Assembly (NCBI GenBank): GCA_947034895.1
Contig: OX344762.1
Span: forward strand, 26,764,760-26,828,759
Source: Rhytidiadelphus loreus
Lineage: Eukaryota > Streptophyta > Bryopsida > Hypnales > Hylocomiaceae
Direction of reading: 5' to 3'
Length of the DNA: 64,000 bases
Shown: piece after piece, positions 24,211 through 35,700 of the stretch
Numbering within the stretch: position 1 is the first letter of the stretch
Layout of the letters: each line of letters starts with the position of its first letter
The notes under the pieces: model-generated
The model's database searches: none
What the model saw: the letters and a program-made list of their open reading frames with translations, nothing else
Told to the model about the DNA's origin: nothing
Made by a program: the position numbers and the translations under genes

Positions 24211-24583
24211 ACCTGCAAAACAAAATAAAAAATGTTAGATAGATAAAACAAATCATTGAATTGAAATTCAAATATAAGCCAAATAATTGCAAAAGAAATG
24301 AATACTCCAACTACTTCAAAGAACATGATAGCTATGATGTTTTCGTAAAATTTCCTCCATTTCATATCAACAATCTAACAGGTCTGTTCCATCACACAAC
24401 ATCATGGTCAACTTTTAAGAATCAAAGATAATGTACCATGCATTTAAGTAATAAGGCCCTAATCTTGTATTTCTTGCGTATGGATTTCACATAAACTTTC
24501 CTGACAATAGTTTGCTAACAAAGACTCTCACTTGGCATGTATACATGGTCATATTAGAGTTTGACATGAAAGTCTTTACTCAC

Positions 24584-24988
24584 CTTTTTTTAAGAGCTAG
24601 CATACCAACTAGATCCTTAGACCAACTGATGGTCACTTTGAACAACTCATTCAACTCCATCTCCCTCGCAGCCTCTTCTTCCTTCTTTTGCATGCACACA
24701 ATCTTGAGAGCAATAATTTAGGGTTTCAGGTTTAGGATCCATCACAATGATTGCAACAATCAATCAAAATAGCAAACAATCTCACAATTCACGAATGCAA
24801 ACCTTTTGAGTCCTCCACCAATTTGGGTCCTCTGTTCTGCGCTTTGACCCGGTATTTTGTACGGACTAGTGCAAGCTCTGCACATTTTTACTCTTCTTCT
24901 TGTTCTTCAATCTGAACGTCTTGTCTTCCACCAACTTCTACTTCTTTGCAAGGTCTAAAGCATCACCACATAATGAAGATGCTACCAT
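24584..24988 (-). pseudogene. Decayed CCCH zinc-finger (ZC3H15 / DFRP1 type) gene fragment
   Basis: Two minus-strand pieces match the N-terminal part of plant CCCH proteins of the ZC3H15 (DRG-family regulatory protein 1) type. Piece one, about 24988-24870, reads ALDLAKK then a stop, then KLVEDKTFRLKNKKKSKNVQ and SLH then another stop. The family has LAKKQK-VEDKTFGLKNKNKSKNVQ here. Piece two, 24693-24584, reads QKKEEEAAREMELNELFKVT and ISWSKDLVG, where the family has KKKKEEEKAREQELNELFKV. It ends at a GTGAGT donor-like site. The CCCH fingers and everything downstream are missing. Two in-frame stops, loss of the C-terminal part and isolation in AT-rich DNA show it is not functional. The exon-like edges suggest a gene copied as DNA rather than a processed retrocopy. 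Confidence 0.7.
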
Positions 24989-26130
24989 TTTTCATACATC
25001 TGCTTCATGTCTTTCATACATCTGCTTCATAGCGACGGACAGATAATTTGAACAAGTTTCAAATAGAATTCGGTCAAAAATACAATTGCGATAAGTTTTA
25101 GAGCTCAAAGTTCCCAATACTAAAATTTAGGGCTTCATGCTTCAAAACTAAAACCTGGCAGATGAAACTTGCATAAATCCCCAAGTACAGAGCCAAACGA
25201 TATGTCCCCCAAATAGACATTTTCGATATTCTCCTTGAAATTGCATTTGAGCAATCAACTCAAAATTGAACCAAAAAAACTTAATAGCAACCCAAATAGG
25301 AAGCGAGTCTGTACCTGAGGTAAATCGAAGACAAGCTTCCATGAAAGAGAGTAATCGGCCTTAGCTTCATCCTCATTGAACTCCATGGTTTTCATGATCA
25401 ATCCAAGACATAACAATAGAACCCCAACTTTGCTCGCCTCTGGAAGAAAATTTTGGTAGGAAATTCTCTGGTGCGAGTGTTGCACCTTTCCAATCTCTCA
25501 TTGTCAAAACCATCAGGGGCTAAGCAATGGTTTTCAAAAACCTTGTTTTCAAAAACCTTGTGAGGCGCAGAGTCTCCGTCCGAGGACAAAGCCAAAAAAT
25601 TTACAATGACAAAGAAACAAAGTACAAGAAGCATAAGAACGAAGCATAAGAAACGAAGAAGTACAACAAATCAAGAAACATAAGAGCACAAAATGAAGAA
25701 GTTCATGAAACAAGAAAGGTATTCTTCTAGCACTTCTACTCCACCCGTCTACATGTCATAAAGTCACCTAACTTAAAAATAGCCTCTCCATGTGAACTTA
25801 CATCTTTGGCATATTGTACAGAAAATATGAACTTTATTTAGTAAACTAGAATCTCCAGTATATTATAAAAAAATGATATTTTTGGGATTTATTACAAAAA
25901 TCTCACCTAATCTAAAATGTCTAATAGTCTAACCTAGTCTAATAGTCTAACCTATAAGTCTAATAAGTCTAAATCAATCTAGAATTCTACAAGTTTAGAT
26001 AATCTTATCAATTTGCTTTAGATCATAGATGGTATTAAAAATATATAAATAAATAAATAAAATTAAAAAAAAATTACAAAAAAAAAATTAAATTAAAATT
26101 TTAAAAATTTTAAAAATTTAAAGTAACGCC
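24989..26130. other. Intergenic DNA with weak minus-strand frames
   Basis: A minus-strand piece at about 25396-25316 reads like a short exon (MKTMEFNEDEAKADY...) and ends at a GTACAG donor-like site. A 78-codon frame at 25634-25398 starts like a signal peptide. Neither matches a family I know and no downstream exons were found. From 25850 to 26125 the DNA is low-complexity, with repeated TAGTCTAACCTA phrases near 25920-25965. Confidence 0.35.
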
Positions 26131-26315
26131 TGTTGAACAGGGGTCCGCCCCAGGCAGCCCCCTTCAACCACCCCCTGCCCTGTGCGGATCCCCCCCCCGC
26201 CTGGGCGGACTCCTGTCCACGCAGACCCCTTCCGCCCAACCATACCCTCGCCCAGGCAGCCCCCCTCCTTCCCGCCAGGCAGCCCTCTCCTCCAAGCAGA
26301 CCCCGCCCAACCAAA
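26131..26315. other. C-rich island of about 185 bp in AT-rich DNA
   Basis: A sharply bounded C-rich stretch (about 70 percent G+C by eye) with repeated phrases CCAGGCAGCCC, GGCGGAC and CAGACCCC. It follows a run of almost pure A/T. Open frames on both strands are Pro/Gly/Arg-rich and unrecognised. It is probably part of a repeat or a recombination-derived insert. Confidence 0.55.
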
Positions 26316-26600
26316 AATTAGGATGATAAACCGTAGTGTGAATGGGGAAGTAGATAACATTTGGAAAAGTTCACAAACCAAAGTCGATGCGAGTCGTTGC
26401 CATAGTCTCTGTCCAAAAGGACAGAGCCAATAAATTGAATTTGGCTATGAAGTACCCTATTTGGCAGAAATTAAGTCATTTTTGTAAAAGAATGCCACGT
26501 GTCATCTTGTGGATGGTGTGAGGTGACATGGACCCCTTGAGAATCTAACGTAGAAACAATCAGGTGCTAAATCAAAACTTCACGTAAACTAAGCAATCCT

Positions 26601-26722
26601 TTGGTGTCAATAAAGTAAATGAAATTTGGTTATGATAGAAGTACCTATTTCCAATAACTTATTGGTGTCAACAAAGTAATGAAATTTGGTTATTGTAGAA
26701 GTACCTATTTTTGATAACTTAA
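26601..26722. repeat. 61-bp tandem duplication
   Basis: Units start at 26601 and 26662 with TTGGTGTCAA and share GAAATTTGGTTAT and AGAAGTACCTATTT. There are about six differences and one gap. Confidence 0.88.
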
Positions 26723-26920
26723 GCATTTCAACTTGAAAGATATGGGAAATTCATTGAAAAATTGAGCTCCATGTGTGCAAACATAACAATGAAGAAAAAT
26801 GTAAAAAAAAACGATTTTTTTTCCAATAATTAATATTTTATTCAATATAAATGTAGATTTTTCATTTGGATCCATTCCGGTCTCATAGACTCACTTGTTA
26901 CAGTTAGCTTTGGCATTTTT
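26712..26920. repeat. Dispersed repeat, copy 1 (second copy at 56915-57110)
   Basis: Shared with 56915-57110 in the same orientation: AAGCATTTCA, AGATATGGGAAATTCATTGA, ATGTGTGCA, AATATTTTATT.AATATAA and GTCTCATAG. No frame and no clear terminal repeats. Confidence 0.75.
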
Positions 26921-27802
26921 TCCTAGGCAATGAGGAAAGAGAGATGAGTGGACAAGAAGATACAAACATATAATCTTTTTCAATGAACAATGCATCCAAT
27001 TGTTGTTGACAATAGGTCACCCTATACAACCATCGTTGGAGGGTCTACCTTATCACCTTGTAGGATCTATTAGAAAATCCACTTTAAGCATTCATATTCA
27101 ATTTATATATTTAGGGGAGTTACGGTAGTGATAAGCTATACACATTTTGTCCCCCTACTTGTTGAAATTGAGTATGTGGCAAGCATTCTATTTTCCACAT
27201 CTTTTAGTAAATATATATAAACTATTAAATTTCAAAATGTTGAACATCAATGTACCCAAAACACATTGCCTTTTCGTGTTCAAACTAGGATAAAAAAAAT
27301 TATGAGCTACTTTGATAAAAAAAAATTAGGAATTGCTTTAATGTCAGGGTTACAATTAGGTGAAATCAAGCTTAGTACAATGGTATCCCAAAGTTCAACG
27401 TTATTTTTCATTCATTGGTGATGGACATTGTTCAAACTCCAAATAAGTTATCATGTATAAAATCTTAATGGACTCTCATATAATGTGTTTTATTGTCCTT
27501 TATAAAAACAAAATGTGTCCCCAATATTCTAAATTTTCCTTTGTTAAGGAAGTCACAACTCATAAAAAAATAAAAATAAATACTTTGAAAATACAAAATG
27601 AAAAAAAAATTGATGTTCATATCTTTAAAATGTTATTTTGAGTGAATTATCTCATGTGCTTCTAAATTGATTCAGCAAGAATCTATCAATAGGATTGTCC
27701 CCATGGACAACATCTAAAAAATCATGCCTGACATCAAAAAGTTAAAAGAAGTCATAATTTCTTGTAACATGTGACTATTTTAAATTTTGTAGCAAAAATT
27801 TG

Positions 27803-28030
27803 AAGCTCTAACCCCTTCATGCCTCAACCCTTTTTTGAATTTCTACACATTTTTGTTTATATCTTTGTACGGAAACATTAGTTTCCACAATTTCATGAAA
27901 AAAGGTGGTTATCTTTTTCAAGATTCAAATATTTCATTGGATAAATGAGAAGTTAGTTGCACTAAGGAGTGCCTACAAGCCCTCGAGTCATGGTCCGGAA
28001 TATGGAAGCCGGAGCACTTAAGGGTTAAAA
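27803..28030. mobile_element. Short TTAACCCCT-type TIR element (about 230 bp)
   Basis: Begins TAACCCCTTCATGCCT and ends GAGCACTTAAGGGTTAA, an imperfect inverted pair. The interior (ACACATTTTTGTTTATATCTT, ATTTCATGAAA) is shared with 28947-29130, 43483-43715 and 57248-57478. Non-coding, non-autonomous. Confidence 0.75.
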
Positions 28031-28087
28031 GAATTAAACATTGAGAAACCTCCAATAAATGAACGAAAAAGAAACTCTCATCAAAAG

Positions 28088-28429
28088 ATGGCTCCCATGA
28101 ATCTGGTCCTCATTTACGTCACGATTCACTCTCATTTCTTTATTGTCACCGCTGAGTTTCATAGGTGGAGGCAGCCAGGTGAGTCCTTTTCAGGTGAAAT
28201 CAGAATTGGCAGGGGGGCCAGTCGGGCAGTCGGGCAGCGGGACCCGGTATCTGAAAAACCCGGTAGGAATCCCCCAACGAAAATGCCCTCCATGAACCTG
28301 GTCCATGTTTTCGTGCAGGTTCATGAAATAATGGGTCCGAAGCTGCATAACTGCCAAACGTTAGCCAGTCGAATGGGTTGCAGACAGTTGAAAACTTGGA
28401 CTGCCATTGCATGTGGTCAAACAAATTGA
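28088..28429 (+). other. Unassigned open frame in a GC-richer patch
   Basis: A 113-codon plus-strand frame opens with ATG, and an overlapping 74-codon frame runs on the minus strand. The translation has no recognisable motif. The phrase CCATGAA-CTGGTCC appears twice (28093 and 28290), so duplication rather than selection may explain the openness. I do not call it a gene. Confidence 0.2.
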
Positions 28430-28937
28430 AAAATAGTCACCGCAAAATTATCTTGCGCAATAAATAGATATTGGTGACGAGAATGTACATTACAGTAATT
28501 AGATGTAAGGTAGCTGACCATTTAAGCAAATTAGAGTAGTTCCAGTATGCATTTGGTGAGGAGAAAAATCCCCCGTGTAGTGAAATAGATTTGAAGAGGG
28601 TTCCAGAATTTTTTCATTTTTTCCCCTCAAAAACAAAATAATTATGAATTTTTTTCGTAAAGATTTCTTTCAATCTATTTTTGTTATATAGGGTACCGCA
28701 TTTCCAACCATGGTCTGATTACAAAATCGACCATGCTTCAAAGTAGGTGATAATTGTGGCTTCAAATGTACATCTTGTGATCATTGTATAAATTCAATGT
28801 ACACCTCCCTGACATTTGTGTTCCGTGAGCTGTCACCTAACCACATGAGTTGTCACAAGTGATTGGAAACAAAGTGGTCTAACTAGCGAAAATAGGTCAG
28901 TGATTAGAAAGAAGTAAGCTACCTTATATCATATGCC

Positions 28938-29356
28938 ACATTTGACCCCTTAACGCCTCAATTTTTTTTCTAATTTTGACACATTTTTGCTTATATCTTT
29001 CTGCATAAATATCATTTACGGGAATTTCATGAAATTGATCATTAAGGAAGGTTGTCTTTTCAAGATTCAAAAGTTACATTGGATGAATGAAAAGTTATTT
29101 GGACAAAACAACGCCTCAGTTCATTATTAACTTTTTGGACGTCGACGCAATTAGAGATTAACTACTTATGGACTATTCAGTGAATTCTAGCCACAAAACA
29201 TTCAAAGATCTCTGACCAGATGTTTTGTATTGATCTCCTAATGTTTTGCGTAGATCTCTAAGTTTTTTTGTTTTTTTTTATGACCTTTTTTCTCTCTCTT
29301 AATGACCATTATTAATTTTAGACTTTCAAAAGTCTAAAAGTAGTTAAATGTGGCAT
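28938..29356. mobile_element. Composite of two small-element families
   Basis: The outer ends are TGCCACATTTGACCCC (28938) and AGTTAAATGTGGCA (ending 29356), the terminal type of the element at 4214-4418. The left half (28947-29130) is instead the TTAACCCCT family, with its shared ACACATTTTTGCTTATATCTT interior. The right half (29166-29356) is the inverted relative of 4214-4418, with GAATTCTAG, TCTCTCTCTTAATGACC and TTTCAAAAGTCTAAAAGTAG. Nesting or recombination between two elements explains this. Confidence 0.65.
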
Positions 29357-32300
29357 ATTTTCAATTGCATTTTCAATCGGCAATTTGGAAAAATAATGAC
29401 CAATTACTTGCATGATTGAAGTTTTGATTTTCAATTGCATTATTTTTCAATTGGCAATTTGCGAAAATGAACCCAATCATAATACACTAACTAACTACCG
29501 GGTTCTTCCCATTCATTGATCATGCATTTAAAGTGTTCCTTTGAGTAAGTTATATCATATTAGTATGACCAATTCTCTAGAATCATCCCTATTTAATGAC
29601 TTAGTGCTAGAGACATGTTTAAGACTACATTATAAAATGTTTATAAATTGCATTTTCTAACTTTGAAATTAAATAGAAATTGAAGAAAAATTTAAATGTT
29701 TGCTTGCAATGTGTCATTGGAAAGATTAGCATGCCAAATTTCATGTGGCTACAATTGTGAATATGATGATGTTGTTGAGTAATACACAAACAATCTAATC
29801 ATATGCCTTACAATACCTAAAATTTGTTGCAAAGTGCACAAGAAATTTTTGTTTGTTCTTCATCAATGAGACCATACAGCTCACCAATTTAAAAAAATGA
29901 AACCAAAATTTACAAGATACTACTTCAAAAATGCATGGGGATTTGTGGCAAAGTAGAAGCTAGTGGAGGTTTGAACATTTTTGAAGTTTTCCAAATAGGC
30001 TTTGATATATAGTACTAAGCTAACAATTTGCCAAACACTTTCCAAATTGTATATGTAAATGTGACTTTTTTCAAGTTGGTTCTAAATTAGTTGTCTATAG
30101 TGGGAATGTAATGGATAGTTATGTTAGTTGTATCAACTAGTCCATCTTTGTGCCGATTGAGATGTTTAATCCCTAAAGATCCATGTGTTAAGAATTGACA
30201 AATAGTCACAAAACTAACAAAAATTAGCACTCTAGGAAAATTGGCTATTAATCAAATTTCATTCATTTAAAAAATATGTAGCCCTTAGATCTTGTTTTTA
30301 ACTAGTGATAGGATCATATAAAAAAATTGGGAGCCTCAAGAAAAAAATTATTTGTGAAAACAAAGCTTGCAAAGTGGAGCAAAATGTTTCTTTTTAAGTC
30401 TACCTATAATTTAGACATGCAATCATTGCAATGCAGGGTTTAGACATTGCAATGTGACTTTAGAGACTTCAAACTTGAATAGGGACTCAAGTTAGGAAGA
30501 AGTATGCAATTTTTTTAAGCAAAATGATGTTGCCCTCTTCAACTCTTCCTATCTAAATTGGGACCCAAACAAAAAAATGCATAATTCTTTTTCAACTATT
30601 AGATCTTCATAAAAACTAGATTCTCCAAGAGTTTGTTGTTTTTTCTAATTCCCCTAAAAAATGGTAAAGAAAAAACTACATCTAATACTTCATTTTTGAA
30701 GTCTAAATTTCACAAAACTTGTTTTGGCTTTCAAGGAGCTTTGGAGGTAAAAGAGATAAACTAAATGGGATTTTTCATCCATTGCATGAGTACATGAGAG
30801 TCCTAGCCCAAGTTTAGTATGTTGAATTTGTGATTTAATTGCTTGTTCTACTTGCAACAAGCATATACAAGCACACAAAGAAGCTAATCACTAAAGAATT
30901 CCAAAACCAACATATCTAACTCTATAGGTAATATATGGATGCAACATTGATGTCTGAGGCGAACAAGATGTATTTAGATATCAGAGCTTGGTAGTACTCC
31001 TCTAGAGCTACTTTAGAATCAACAATTTGTGAATTTGAAGACTAACTCGCATTTTGGCACTTTGATATCGTCAGTGGGGTAGATTCATGGAAATAGTACA
31101 AATCCTAAATTCCAAACTTTTGGAAATAGTAGTCCTCTAGATAAACCCTCATTTATTATTTCTATTTCTTACTCTAAACCTTAATTAAACTACAAACCGT
31201 TTGAATAATGACTTCATTCATCACCTTTGTAGCAAATGACAATAGAAGAACTAGCAAACATCCTAGCATGCAACTTAGTAGAAACAATACACAACAATTG
31301 GATGCAAGCTCTTGGAAAATGCGGGTTTGACTTGTTTGTTGCCACATGTGATAACTAGGTTTAAGCCTTCATGCAAATGACCAGCTATAGGGCTTATTTC
31401 TTCGGGGTCCTTCTAGAAGAGGCCCTTCTCAAGAGGGTTTGAAATTAAAGAGAGCTATGGCCTCTGGCTAAAAATGGAAAGGAATTGCAGACGCACTTAG
31501 TGAGATGCCTAGATTAGAAGACATCTCCACTTAAATCCCGCACTTAAAGGGAAGAGGTATTTGGGTTTAGCGAAAGGAAATTGGATCTTTCAATTAGTTC
31601 TGAAGGTGATTTTCATCACCCCAACAAGGTTAACTTCTCTCATCCTCAGGTTCAAACCTTGGTTCAAATTAGATCGGCTATTGCTAGAATGCAACTCGTG
31701 ACTATAGTCAAGGAATTTTATATGGTCATGCCCCCTACCCAATTTGTCATGAAAATGGATTGTGATATATCAGAATGGCATATAGCGAGAATTTCATACA
31801 AGTCAAGGAAACAGTATCATGCCATTCAGAAATATACATAGTCCAAATGCAAACTATTGATTGTAAGTTAAACATGGGAACCTCAACATTGTTCCTATAC
31901 AAACGGCTAAAGCATAAAAATAAAAAGGCACGACAATTCAGATTGAGGAATTTTGATTTTGTGTAGACCAAATTGCACAATGCATTTGGGACCTAAGCAT
32001 TCCTATATATATTTTTACCCAACCTGAGATCCTGGCAGCTTGGCTTGCTCTTATTGATATCAATCTTATTCATATCAAAATCATTGAGTTTTAAAAAGCT
32101 AACTTTTGCTTACAATTCAACATGTTGATGTCATTTCAACATCTATTCACCTCCTCTAAGATATTTGAGCCTATGTTGTGGACTCATACTCGACTAGTAC
32201 ATGTCAAAAAATCCCCTCCATTCAAAATGGCAAGCAAATTCATCAAAACAATAAGGAACCTATCAAAAATCATTGCAGTCAATGGGAAAGTGCATGCAAG

Positions 32301-33249
32301 GAATGTTATTATAAGTATCATTGGAGTGAACTTCCTTCCTTACCTTAGACTTGGTGCTATCATTATGCTTTTGTCTAGCATAGGATTGATCCTAACCAAC
32401 AGATTTATAACATCACACTTTGCAATTTTTCATCTTGTACTTAGCCCCATTATAGAAGCATGCATGAATGGGATTTCCATTGGAAAGTGTGGCATGCACA
32501 TAAACTACCTACACTATTATTACATCTTTCATTACTTTTGCAAACTAGATTATAAGATAGACATGTTCATCTATGCTCCTACCTTCAACTTGGACAAAGT
32601 TACACAAGTACTTGTTGCTTCTTGAATCATTAAGTCATGCAAGTAAGCAAGTTAATTGACAAATATTAGAATGATATGAAGTAGATATATAGTGTTGTTA
32701 TATTATCTTCAAAATCCCCAAATTCCATTAGCAAAATATTGTATTCATATTCCAATATATATTCTTTTTTGCAATGAAAAAATATTTTATTATGTACACA
32801 ATGGTCCACATCCTATTATATTTTCATTGCATTCGTCTTCTTTTCATCCTTAGAATTGTCTCTACATTATTTATACTCTCGCATGATTAATCCACCATAG
32901 GACAACTTCTCAGAACGTGATATAAATTTCAAAGCATGCCAAGCTTTTTAATCTAAAATCCATGGCCATAGGTGCCGTGATAATAGGTCATATTTTCTAA
33001 ATGTAGTAAATTTTGTTGAAAAACATTAGTCTTTTAACTTTTTAATCCAAAAGATTAGAAACTACACCATATTTAAATTTCTATAATCCTGACCAATACA
33101 ATCCTTGCTCAACACTTTTAGGCTCACGCTCAGATCCTAGAGTCATTGGAATAATCATCTATTCTACATAAATGCTAAAAAATCAACATATCAACATTCA
33201 AATATTTGATTGGACAAAAATGTGTATGGGAAATGATTGCATTCATACA
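29357..33249. other. Intergenic DNA, no gene recognised
   Basis: AT-rich, with short frames only until 31581. Plus-strand frames at 31581-31841 (86 codons) and 32122-32625 (167 codons) are the longest. Their translations are hydrophobic and Ile/Phe/Leu-rich without family motifs. The composition fits chance frames in AT-rich DNA or an eroded element. No splice model joins them convincingly. Confidence 0.4.
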
Positions 33250-34180
33250 TCATCCTTAATTTGACCCTATAGTAATTGAGAGAGAACTTGTATAGTTTTG
33301 CAGTGATTTGAGGCCCCAAACTGCTTCAAAATAATTGTACTAAAAGCAAGGCTAAAATCTCCATCTTCATTTATCCTTTAATAAATCCAATTGTAGTATC
33401 TTTTAGTTAATTTATGCAAGTACATCGACATATCCTCTCAAAATTTTAGAATCTCTTGTACCACCTTACAAATTGCAAGATCAATGTACCTAAGCTTTTA
33501 ATATTAGATTTTTGAAGATGTTCCCAAAGGTGTGATTTTGTCTTTTAACATTTAGAAAAACATACATGTTCCAAAACTTGTGCATTTTAATGAAGGTGTT
33601 GGAAAATGGATTGAAAATACATGAAAAAAAACCCACCAAAAAAATCTTTTGTGTTCATCTTAAAAAAAGAATTACAAAGTGGATGATGGTATTTCATGAA
33701 AGAAAAACCTAAATTGCTAATAACTTTGACAATAAATTGAGAACTATCAATCCCATAGTAAGCATTTTCTAATAAACAATACATATCCAATGATTATTTT
33801 TATTTAAAAAATTGAATTCAATAAATGACTTCATATGTTTTTCTAACTTCATTGTCTATAAAATAAAACTCCTCCTAACTTACATCTCATTAGACAAAAT
33901 TGCATGGTTCAATCTATACAATTCAACAATATCAATTACTCTATTTTTTTAAATATTTTAGCTATCCAATTTGACATTAATTTTTTCTTAAGCCTATAAC
34001 TTTTGAAATTCTTATTGGAATGATGTGAAACAAATCTTCTTAGAGAAAGTATAATGATTAGAAGACATCCCTAAAGTTTTATGCCAAAAATCTAGAATAT
34101 GAAGTCAATAAAGCCCACTCAAGTTTTCAAAAAGATATCAAAGTGGGCTCCCCAATGCTTTAGAGGTTAAATATCCTTAA
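33250..34180. mobile_element. Long TTAACCCCT-type element, copy 1 (about 930 bp)
   Basis: Homologous along its length to 34770-35700, at roughly 65-70 percent by eye. Shared landmarks are AAGGCTAAAATCT, CCTTT.GTTAA, AATGTACCTAA, GATTTTGTCTTTTAA, CAATGAATGACTT-type phrases and ACAAAATAAAA.TCC. It ends in CTTTAGAGGTTAA, the complement of the family end TTAACCYCTAAAG. Minus-strand frames in the two copies resemble each other only because the DNA does; both are short. Confidence 0.7.
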
Positions 34181-34439
34181 AATTTACTTCTATAATTTGA
34201 CTAACATATATAGTAGAAGATGAATATTATTTCATCCATATAAACATTAAGTTTTTAGCAATGATTTGATTTTGTAAAGAAATGTCAGTGCTAATGAGTG
34301 TTCAATTCTAAACATGTTCTAATTAATTGGATGTTCAATTTCCTCTTCTTCACAATGAGAAGAAACATGCCTCTACGGTATAACCATCTAAAATTTCCAC
34401 TTTTCTATTGTGAATAATTTTAATCTTAGATCAATGAAA

Positions 34440-34620
34440 ATTTTGTATATTCTAGTTAGTAAACAATAGGAGATTTGAATGCACCAAAGAATGTATCATT
34501 TGGATATTGTGTGTAAAAGTTACAAAGGGTCAAAGATTTTTTGGTAGATGTTCTAAAATTGTTTTTTCAATGATAATTACATATTGATTTAGAAGATGTA
34601 TTTGGTGTGGATATCTGATT
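34440..34620. mobile_element. Fragment of the GGTGGGTACC palindromic family
   Basis: GCACCAAAGAATGTATCATTTGG, shown here in part as CACCAAAGAATG, then AAAAGTTACAAAGGGTC and TAGATGTTCTAAAATTG match the interior of the elements at 55111-55375 and 62035-62440. The ends are lost. It lies between the two long TTAACCCCT-type copies. Confidence 0.6.
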
Positions 34621-34769
34621 AAATAGTGCTTGTAGCTACCTTGTGAATGCATTTGTGTATCTTTACCTTATTGAATGCTAAGTGAAACCTTTATATTCTA
34701 CTTAAATTATGAAAATTTTGATACATAATTGAAAATAAAAAATATTTGAATTAAGTGTATTTCTCACTT

Positions 34770-35700
34770 AACCCCTACAAGACTACGGGGGTTTGTAGCC
34801 CAAAACTTGCTTCAAAACACTTACACCAAATCATGGCTAAAATCTATGTGTATATTTATTCTCTAACAAATAAAAATATATATAATTATATGATCCTTTA
34901 GTTAACTCATTCAAGTGTATCCTTCCAAAAATTTAAAGAGTGGAAATCTCCATCCACTACAAGAACAATGTACCTAAACTTCAAAAAGTAGGCTTTTCTA
35001 GCTGCCCCTTGCTTAGAGTGAAATTTTGTCTTTTAAAATTTTTAGAAAAAAATACATGTCTTGTAACTTGTAGTATTTTATTAAATATACTGAAAAATGA
35101 ATTGAGAATACATTGAAAAAATTTAAGAAGGAAAACATTCATATTCATTTTTAAGAAGATTATAAAGTAGAAGATGGTACTTGATGATAGAATAAACTAA
35201 ATCACTAATAACTTTAACAAGAATTTGAGAATTGTAAATCCCAATGCCCAATGGTGATAATTTTCTAGTAAAAAACATATTTGTTATATTGTTTTTATTC
35301 AGAAAATTCACAATTGTGTTCAATGAATGACTTTATATATATTTTTCTACCTTTGTTGCCTACAAAATAAAATCCCTCATAACTTTTACAATTTCACCTC
35401 ATTATTTGGAATTGAATGGTTCACACGTTTTTTTGTAGGCATCAATTAAGCAATCAAATATAACTAATTGAAATTTTAGAATATATTTTTAGTTTCTTGC
35501 TTTGACATTGAAATAAAAAATAAAGCTTATGACTTTTGTAATATATATTGGAATGATGTGAAACAAAACTTTACATATAGATTATGATGATTAGCATTCA
35601 TTCCAAAGGTTAAATGCAAAAATTCAAACTATAAAGTCAATAGAGCTTGTCTGAGTTCTCAAAAGTCTATAATGGACCGTCTTTAGCCTTTTAGAAGTTA
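34770..35700. mobile_element. Long TTAACCCCT-type element, copy 2 (about 930 bp)
   Basis: Begins CTTAACCCCTACAAGAC and ends GCCTTTTAGAAGTTAAC, an eroded inverted pair. It is in the same orientation as copy 1 at 33250-34180, with about 590 bases between them. No frame longer than 66 codons, so it is non-autonomous or dead. Confidence 0.7.

Noticed and set aside
25398..25634. 78-codon frame with signal-peptide-like start
   Set aside because: There is no recognisable mature domain and no continuation. Duplicated phrases suggest chance.
32122..32625. 167-codon plus-strand frame as a membrane protein gene
   Set aside because: The hydrophobic look follows from AT-rich codons. There is no homology, no splice partners, and ordinary intergenic composition.
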